Positions 10,469-15,930 of a stretch of 15,930 nucleotides of DNA are shown piece by piece. The stretch comes from Flavobacteriales bacterium UBA5081 (lineage in GTDB: Bacteria; Bacteroidota; Bacteroidia; Flavobacteriales_E; Vicingaceae). The stretch is taken from assembly GCA_002415785.1 (NCBI GenBank), contig DIAJ01000013.1, positions 5,358 through 21,287 of the forward strand, in the 5' to 3' direction. Numbering within the stretch: the first letter of the stretch is position 1; each line of letters starts with the position of its first letter. Both the position numbers and the translations under genes were made by a program. Under the pieces are notes generated by a model. It was not told where the DNA came from. It saw only the letters and a program-made list of their open reading frames with translations, and did no database searches.

Positions 10469-12333
10469 CCAGCTACCTCCATGAGCACTAAGCGACTTGA
10501 AACAGCACTGCCAGTTGAAGATGCAGAGCTTACTTTGTGCTGACATTTAAACGTTAATTCTGAAACCGATGAAGGACTATCGAGTACAGCAAAGGATGTT
10601 GAAGCCCTCGCTTGAAGTCCACCACCACCCGAACCAGCAGCCACACTTCTTTCACCAAGCGAAACTGAATCACGAAGAAGTTTTACGGTATACGTCACGT
10701 TTGTCGAAGCAACCAAACTGTACAAGGTATCGCTGGTAAACATAGCAAGAACTTTCGAAGAAGTTGATTGACAAGTAATGGCAGCACTTATCGATGTGAT
10801 GTCTGCAAATGTTGTGCTAGTAGTGTTGACCGTAGACGTATTCGATGCAGAAACTACTTGAAGCACAGTTCCAGCATCTTGGATATATGTTTTCAATCGT
10901 GACGCGGCTGTCTTCCTATTAGTGCCTCCTGCGGCATCATCTATAATAAATAAATCTGCATCTGATATAGCAGCGCCAATATCAGTCGCACCATCAATAT
11001 CTAAATCTAAAATATTGATTGAACCATTTGGAAAGACAGGTGCTTGTGAAAATGTGACAACTCCATCACTTGCTATAGCTATAGAATCGGAATCACCTGC
11101 AGAGCCAATATTTCCATTATTGGCAATAACTAAGTTGCTCGAACTTGTGATAACTCCGCCTGATGTAATTGCAGAATTAAATATAGCTTTGCCAGAATCA
11201 CTCATATCTAGTGTCAAAGCAGTTATTCCAGAACCGCCATCATCGCCTTTGAACACCAAATCCTTATCTTGCACGGTTGCCTGTAAAACCAGATCCGAAG
11301 ATGAATTTGTAAAACGACCAATTTCTGTACCATCATCGGATATAATTACATCTGCACCACCAGCGTCTAACGTAATGTCTCCAGCACTGTCAATTAAAAT
11401 GTTAGTGTCATCGTTAATAACACTATCAACTGCAATAGAGCCTACATTGCTAATATTTGCATCATTGAAACTCGTAGCGCCAAAAGTATTTGAAGCCGCC
11501 GTACTTATCAACCCTGCCGCTGCTGTTACCGCACCTCCGTCTGCAATCGTAAGAGCGTTGTCTCCATCGGTAAATCCAATGCTTGCTGTTTGAACCTCAC
11601 CACTAACGAGCAAATCGCCAGTGGCTTCGATATTTTTAGAAAAAACAATTTTTTCACCGCTATTCGTAGTCACGAAAGTTAAATATGAAGTTGATCCTTC
11701 TTTGACGGTGAATGCAGTAGCGCTGTTATCAGTTAAAGCTAAATTTATATCAGTTCCATCAGCACTAATCGAATCGAGTGCAATATCACCAACATTTGTA
11801 ATATTGCCGTCACTGACAGATAAAGAAGTTACCGTTGCAGAACCAGCAGACAAAGTGCCTGTTACAATTAAATTAACAGGTTGACTGGCTAACCATCCGT
11901 CATTAGCGTCATTTGTAAAAAGCCATAACATGTGCTTTGTAGGCAGCGTGTAGCTAGTTGCTCCTGAAATCGTATCCGAACCATTACGAGCAATGGTTAT
12001 GGAAGAAGAATGATTATTGAAAATCCCTACATAAAAACTGTCTCCTGCTGAACTCGCGGCTGGTAAGGTGGCAGTTGCAGAAGCGGTGAAATCAATGACC
12101 TTTCCATTGTCAGTCGTTGCGATCGTGTAGTCACCTGATTTTGCAGTGGTAGCAAAATTTAATGCGGCATCAAGTTTTGAAACTACGCTCTCTAATGCAG
12201 TTTTTAAAGGATCAGGCAACTTTGTTTTGATCGTAGCCCATTTAACCTCATTTGCTGTGGTGGTTGCACCGTCATCACTTGGAGGTGAAGCGTTATAGCC
12301 ACTGACACTCACTGTGCTCCATTTTGTACCCAT
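10465..12333 (-). CDS. Tail fibre / receptor-binding protein
   Basis: A 622-aa protein with ATG at 12333. Residues 1-60 ('MGTKWSTVSVSGYNASPPSD', 'ANEVKWATIKTKLPDPLKTA') look like a virion-attachment region. From about 65 it is low-complexity, rich in Ser, Thr, Ala, Asp, Gly and Ile, with recurring 'DGxxTxVxxIxxDS' and 'ADGTDI', 'DSAGDITLDAGGADVIISDD' type segments, the beta-helical shaft style of marine phage fibres. Residues about 470-500 ('DLFIIDDAAGGTNRKTAASR', 'LKTYI') mark a common hinge, followed by a beta-sandwich tip with two Cys. There is no membrane segment. The tip would decide host range. The gene follows a terminator hairpin and is coupled to the assembly protein below. Confidence 0.85.
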   Translation of the reverse strand: MGTKWSTVSVSGYNASPPSDDGATTTANEVKWATIKTKLPDPLKTALESVVSKLDAALNFATTAKSGDYTIATTDNGKVIDFTASATATLPAASSAGDSFYVGIFNNHSSSITIARNGSDTISGATSYTLPTKHMLWLFTNDANDGWLASQPVNLIVTGTLSAGSATVTSLSVSDGNITNVGDIALDSISADGTDINLALTDNSATAFTVKEGSTSYLTFVTTNSGEKIVFSKNIEATGDLLVSGEVQTASIGFTDGDNALTIADGGAVTAAAGLISTAASNTFGATSFNDANISNVGSIAVDSVINDDTNILIDSAGDITLDAGGADVIISDDGTEIGRFTNSSSDLVLQATVQDKDLVFKGDDGGSGITALTLDMSDSGKAIFNSAITSGGVITSSSNLVIANNGNIGSAGDSDSIAIASDGVVTFSQAPVFPNGSINILDLDIDGATDIGAAISDADLFIIDDAAGGTNRKTAASRLKTYIQDAGTVLQVVSASNTSTVNTTSTTFADITSISAAITCQSTSSKVLAMFTSDTLYSLVASTNVTYTVKLLRDSVSLGERSVAAGSGGGGLQARASTSFAVLDSPSSVSELTFKCQHKVSSASSTGSAVSSRLVLMEVAG

Positions 12334-12363
12334 AGGTTGTACCTTTTTGTTAAAATTTTAATT

Positions 12364-12389
12364 AAAAAATGTCAAATAGAACTTTGACA
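12364..12389 (-). terminator. Weak terminator upstream of the tail fibre gene
   Basis: On the minus strand TGTCAAA (12389-12383) pairs with TTTGACA (12376-12370) over a 6-nt loop, followed at once by TTTTTT (12369-12364). The stem is 7 bp and AT-rich, so termination is probably partial and would lower fibre expression relative to upstream virion genes. The same TTGACA could act as a -35 box for the fibre, with TAACAA 17 nt later as a poor -10. Confidence 0.55.
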
Positions 12390-12403
12390 GTAGGTTAGTT
12401 TTT

Positions 12404-14887
12404 TTATTGTTGTCTTGTTAAATTTTCTAACGCTTCATCTGATTTTTCTGGATCGTCACTGAACACATAATCAAAGGTATTTGCGCCCATTTCTTTTGCT
12501 TTATCAATGTTTTTTTGTGCTTCTACCTCTAAAGCTTTTTTTATCAAAGTTGGTGATTTTTTATCAACAGCGTCAGTTATGGTATCTACAACTTGATCGC
12601 CTGTTTCAACAGTTGCTCCTAACAAAGACGCGAATAAATTGATCCAAGCATTTCTATAAGCGATGGTTGTTATTTCTTCTCCGATCATATTCCTCACTGA
12701 TTGGGCGTTCATTGGATTTGTGAGAGCAGAAAGAAAAGCTCTAGTGCCAAACAAAACTGTGAGAGCACTTAACGGATTTGAGTATAAAGCGCCACCTGCT
12801 AAACCATAAGTCATAACTTTAGCAACTTGCGAACCTAATTTAGCTCTGCCACCACTAATTTGCATTGACCGCTGCAAAAAAGTAGACGCATTAGGCACCG
12901 ATTTACCGATACTATTTTCAATATTTTGCAAAAATAATTCTAAATCTGCTCTTTTTATATCAGAATTTTTTAAGAGTATATCAATAGTCTGTTTGCGTGT
13001 TTTATCTGAAGCCGTAACAGTTTCTAAAATGCCATCTGCTTGTTTCTTCAAAGGAGAACTTCCAAGCAGGCTTTTTAATGGTTCAGCATTTAAAACAAAA
13101 GTACTAGCTCTACCTGGTTGGGCCACCTCTTCAACTGATTCTTTCAAAGCTTTTTGTACGAAAGTTGCGGCAATTTGATTCATAGTTTCAGGCGTTACTA
13201 ATCGAGACAATTCTTCAACAACAGAAGGCTCATTCAAATCTAAAATAATTTTTACAAGACTATCGATTGATTGAGTTGTGACTGTGCTTGAGCCTGTGCT
13301 TCCCAATTTACCTGAAACGGTTTCAATTCTTTTAGTTACAGGTGTATCAATTAAAGCAGTGATCTCTCTACTATACTCAGCATCTAATTTTGCAAGAGTA
13401 TTAGTAACCTCTTTAACTTGGTCTTTAGTTACCGCTAATCCGCCGCCTATATTAGTAAATGGAGAAGAAACATTGTTTATGACATCTGTTTTTATAGCAT
13501 CTTTTAATGGTTTTAAAAGACGATATACTGATGCACCTTCTCTTTCACTTACGTCAAAAGCCTCACCTATTTGTGCGTTAATCCGCTGGAGAGCTTCATC
13601 TGCTTGCTTCAAAGTCATGTTATCTAAATTAAGAACTTCTTGAACAACGTTGTTCACTCTGCGTGTAACGTTATTTGATAAAAATTCTTTCTTTTTGCCA
13701 TTAACAATGGTGGTTGGTTGGTCTCGCTTTATTGCATCTAACATACTTTGAGCATAGGCTTTTGCACTGTTAGGAGAAACAATTAAACCATACGATTCTG
13801 CAGTGTCAAAAACCTCTTTGTATTTTTGATCATAAGATTCTGAAAATTTATTCATTGTGGTTGTTGCTTCAGCGTAAATTTTCCTACCTAAGTCTGACAA
13901 ACTACCTAAAGTCGGTGCAATCCGAGATGGCAGTCCTTTTGCAACTTTATAGACGTTTCGAAGATAAGTTGCCTCATTTTTCTGAGCGCCACGCCCAATA
14001 TAAGGCATCCTTCCAAGAACATTGACAACATTAAGTCCGTAGGCTCTGGCCCCAACAGTTAATGGAAGATTATCAAGGCTGAGTCTTCTCCCAGAAAGGT
14101 CGGCAAACTCTTTCATCTGTGGTGTGATTTTGTTCGCAAAATTTGAAATTTGCTTACCACCTACCCTTGATGTTGCGCTCAAAACAGTAAACATCCCATG
14201 TAAGTAAACTTCGGCCATCATCACTCTTTTTAACTCATCGTTAGAAAGCGTTTTAAAATTGTTTTCATAACCATTTTCTGAAGCTAAATTGAGAACTCTT
14301 GCAACCAAATCAGGCGTAGCAGAACCAGCAACACTGCCACTGAGTTCTCCAAGAAAAGCTCCTATTCCTCCACCAATGACTTTTCCTTTCAAACCAAAAG
14401 GACTTCCTATCTTTGCTCCAGCTTTCCCACCAAGATATGCTCCAGTCAAACTTCCACCAATCGAGGTTGCTGCTCTTTGAAAAGGATAGGGATCGTCTAA
14501 ATCCATTAAGAAAACGTTATTGCCTAATTTTGTCCACATGTCAGGATCAGTCTTAGCCATCTTGCTAGAATCTACTTCGTTATAATCATCTGGATTGCCG
14601 TTATCGCCAAGAGGTTTTTTTTGTATAGTAGGAAATTGATCCGCAATTCTTTCAATAACTTGGGCTTCTGTATATTGAGAAAGACCATCATATTTAGGCG
14701 TTAAGATAAAGTCTTGTAATTGGGATCGATTTTGAATTGTAACTTGTCCATCTTTCAAAGGTATAGTAACAGGTGAATCTTTAAGAATTGCAAAGTCTAT
14801 AGTGTCTAAAAAAGCATCAGGTGACAAACTATTTTGTGCATTGGGATTTGTTGGTGTCGCTGCTACATCTGAGGTTGTTTCAATCAT
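12404..14887 (-). CDS. Large internal virion / DNA-ejection-like protein
   Basis: An 827-aa protein with ATG at 14887 and a GGAAG site about 9 nt upstream. N-terminal region about 20-130 is soluble and acidic. Residues about 136-190 are a glycine-zipper-like hydrophobic block ('GGSLTGAYLGGKAGAKIG', 'GKVIGGGIGAFLGELSG') that could insert into membranes. A long helical body follows (about 230-690), then another hydrophobic block at about 705-740 ('AGGALYSNPLSALTVLFGTR') and a Lys/Glu-rich end. Size, helical content and membrane-active patches are those of podovirus-type internal virion proteins ejected into the host envelope to form a DNA channel. I recognise no enzymatic motif. A tape-measure-like protein is the alternative. 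Confidence 0.6.
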   Translation of the reverse strand: MIETTSDVAATPTNPNAQNSLSPDAFLDTIDFAILKDSPVTIPLKDGQVTIQNRSQLQDFILTPKYDGLSQYTEAQVIERIADQFPTIQKKPLGDNGNPDDYNEVDSSKMAKTDPDMWTKLGNNVFLMDLDDPYPFQRAATSIGGSLTGAYLGGKAGAKIGSPFGLKGKVIGGGIGAFLGELSGSVAGSATPDLVARVLNLASENGYENNFKTLSNDELKRVMMAEVYLHGMFTVLSATSRVGGKQISNFANKITPQMKEFADLSGRRLSLDNLPLTVGARAYGLNVVNVLGRMPYIGRGAQKNEATYLRNVYKVAKGLPSRIAPTLGSLSDLGRKIYAEATTTMNKFSESYDQKYKEVFDTAESYGLIVSPNSAKAYAQSMLDAIKRDQPTTIVNGKKKEFLSNNVTRRVNNVVQEVLNLDNMTLKQADEALQRINAQIGEAFDVSEREGASVYRLLKPLKDAIKTDVINNVSSPFTNIGGGLAVTKDQVKEVTNTLAKLDAEYSREITALIDTPVTKRIETVSGKLGSTGSSTVTTQSIDSLVKIILDLNEPSVVEELSRLVTPETMNQIAATFVQKALKESVEEVAQPGRASTFVLNAEPLKSLLGSSPLKKQADGILETVTASDKTRKQTIDILLKNSDIKRADLELFLQNIENSIGKSVPNASTFLQRSMQISGGRAKLGSQVAKVMTYGLAGGALYSNPLSALTVLFGTRAFLSALTNPMNAQSVRNMIGEEITTIAYRNAWINLFASLLGATVETGDQVVDTITDAVDKKSPTLIKKALEVEAQKNIDKAKEMGANTFDYVFSDDPEKSDEALENLTRQQ

Positions 14888-14892
14888 AATTT

Positions 14893-15930
14893 TTAACTTC
14901 CGATGGGATTTAAACTCATGTTAATTGTTTTGGCACCTTTGTTATTAGTTTTCTTCTCATTAGCGGCGTTATAATCCTTAAGTATACTTTTCTCCACTTC
15001 GTTTACTCTCTCAATAAATTTTTTGCGCGCAGTTTCACCTAATGCCGCATTTAATGTTGAGTTTACATAATCACGCACTATTTGATCTTTTTCCTCTCTA
15101 GGAATATCTCTATTGCCTATCTTAAGTAAAAAGTTAATGTAAGCTTCATGTTGCTCCTTTTTTCTTTCATTGATAGCAATAAGAGAAGCAATCTGTCTAA
15201 TATTTCCTTGTGGTGTACCTGTCTCTTTCGGACTCGCATCTCGCAACAATTGAACTTCTTTTTGATTCAAATTACCTTCAACATACTCCATAAGTTCCAA
15301 CGTTGTTCGAGAAGACGCAGCTTTAAAAACCTCAAAATCAGCAACCTTAGCACCAGCAAGTTGCTCTAAAAATTGTGTAATTTGAGAGCCTTCTGCATCG
15401 CCGAATAACTCTTGCGCTAATTGCATGGGTCTTTGCAGGAAGGATCGGGCGATTCCAGTTTTTAAGCCAGTTCGATATAATTTTTCCATTTCAGCGACAA
15501 TTTGTGGCATTGTGGAGTTCATTATGGCTACTGAACCCTCTCGGTCTTTCTTAATGAAATCTAACGCTGGATTATCGTCTCCATAATTATCTAAAACCCT
15601 GCGGTTTACTAACTGCAAATTTCTAATGTACGTTTGACCTTTGCGGGTTTTAGGATTGAAGCCAGCAACTATAGCTTGACCTTCATATTTAGCTATTTCT
15701 TCATTTTGTTTTTTTATCTGCTCTTTATCTAGTTCAAGGTTTTCTTCAACAGTTAATAAATTTCCATCTTTTCTAGTGCGAAGGTCATTAAAATTTGCAT
15801 TAAAATTTTCTAACTGAGAGTCTAAAACACTAGTAGAAGCGCCTATTTGATTTAACATATTTGCAGAGTTAGCAATTCTTGTTGCTACTGAGTTTTGAAA
15901 GTTACTTATATCTTTGACTATTTTTTGTCG
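14893..15930 (-). CDS. Coiled-coil virion protein, partial (5' end beyond the right edge)
   Basis: The frame stays open from the edge: 24 further codons upstream of the ATG at 15858 read 'RQKIVKDISNFQNSVATRIA' and onward without a stop. The visible part (at least 345 aa) is therefore only the C-terminal portion. It is almost wholly helical and charged ('LTVEENLELDKEQIKKQNEE', 'LYRTGLKTGIARSFLQRPMQ', 'ARKKFIERVNEVEKSILKDY'), with no membrane segment. It lies 5 nt ahead of the internal-virion-like gene. The style fits an internal virion or tail structural protein working with its neighbour. I do not recognise a family. Confidence 0.6.
   Translation of the reverse strand, partial: RQKIVKDISNFQNSVATRIANSANMLNQIGASTSVLDSQLENFNANFNDLRTRKDGNLLTVEENLELDKEQIKKQNEEIAKYEGQAIVAGFNPKTRKGQTYIRNLQLVNRRVLDNYGDDNPALDFIKKDREGSVAIMNSTMPQIVAEMEKLYRTGLKTGIARSFLQRPMQLAQELFGDAEGSQITQFLEQLAGAKVADFEVFKAASSRTTLELMEYVEGNLNQKEVQLLRDASPKETGTPQGNIRQIASLIAINERKKEQHEAYINFLLKIGNRDIPREEKDQIVRDYVNSTLNAALGETARKKFIERVNEVEKSILKDYNAANEKKTNNKGAKTINMSLNPIGS

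Noticed and set aside
10922..11593. 223-aa plus-strand ORF opposite the tail fibre
   Set aside because: It is a Pro/Ser-rich antisense reading of a low-complexity Thr/Ser/Asp-rich fibre gene, with no ribosome site or family resemblance. The minus-strand frame is the clear gene.
11621..11884. Plus-strand ORF opposite the tail fibre
   Set aside because: Antisense shadow of the same repetitive fibre sequence.
13278..13643. 121-aa plus-strand ORF opposite the large virion gene
   Set aside because: No ribosome site or recognisable motif; it lies fully within an 827-codon gene on the other strand.

Overview
The window is AT-rich DNA from a temperate tailed phage. The visible parts are a lysogeny/early control switch, a replication-initiator operon, a late-regulator and lysis cassette, a recombination/integration operon, and the tail end of a structural operon. 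I saw no host housekeeping gene, tRNA or CRISPR array. The tail-fibre and internal-virion-like proteins resemble those I associate with marine phages of low-GC proteobacteria. This host assignment is an inference, weakly helped by one exact E. coli-type DnaA box.

Layout. (a) Minus strand, 4156 down to 1: Cro/YdaS-like HTH protein, O-like replication initiator, double zinc-ribbon protein, a 52-aa protein, a conserved helical phage protein, a NinG-like HNH protein, a 57-aa protein, a Q-like HTH protein, a small basic protein, then a small coiled-coil membrane protein, an M15 endolysin and a 3TM holin that runs off the left edge. Most neighbours overlap by 1 to 44 nt. (b) 4157-4355: divergent control region with two back-to-back promoters and palindromes. 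(c) Plus strand, 4356-6000: a short HTH repressor without a protease domain, a tandem-PAS sensor protein and an IHF/HU-like protein, closely coupled. (d) Plus strand, 6098-9152: a gene of unknown function, an ssDNA-binding-like protein, a small coiled protein, a RecB/Cas4-like nuclease and a tyrosine integrase, starting from its own promoter/operator block. (e) 9153-9401: a possible attP region with an inverted repeat, DnaA box and direct repeats, ending in a bidirectional terminator. (f) Minus strand, 15930 down to 9402: two large virion proteins, a terminator, the tail fibre, a tail-fibre-assembly-like protein and two small membrane or exported proteins.

The late operon leaves at the left edge (lysis) and structural genes re-enter from the right edge, ending against the integrase. 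This fits a circular or circularly permuted phage map with an uninterrupted attP, rather than an integrated prophage cut at int.

Working model: the HTH repressor and Cro-like protein compete at 4157-4355. The PAS protein, coupled to the repressor, would feed a chemical or redox signal into the decision, which would matter because the repressor lacks the RecA-cleavable domain. The IHF-like protein and integrase would carry out integration. On induction the O-like initiator starts replication, and the Q-like protein turns on lysis and late genes. The tandem-PAS protein inside the lysogeny operon is the most unusual element. A related inverted repeat found both at the promoter of the integration operon and just after int is the next most interesting.
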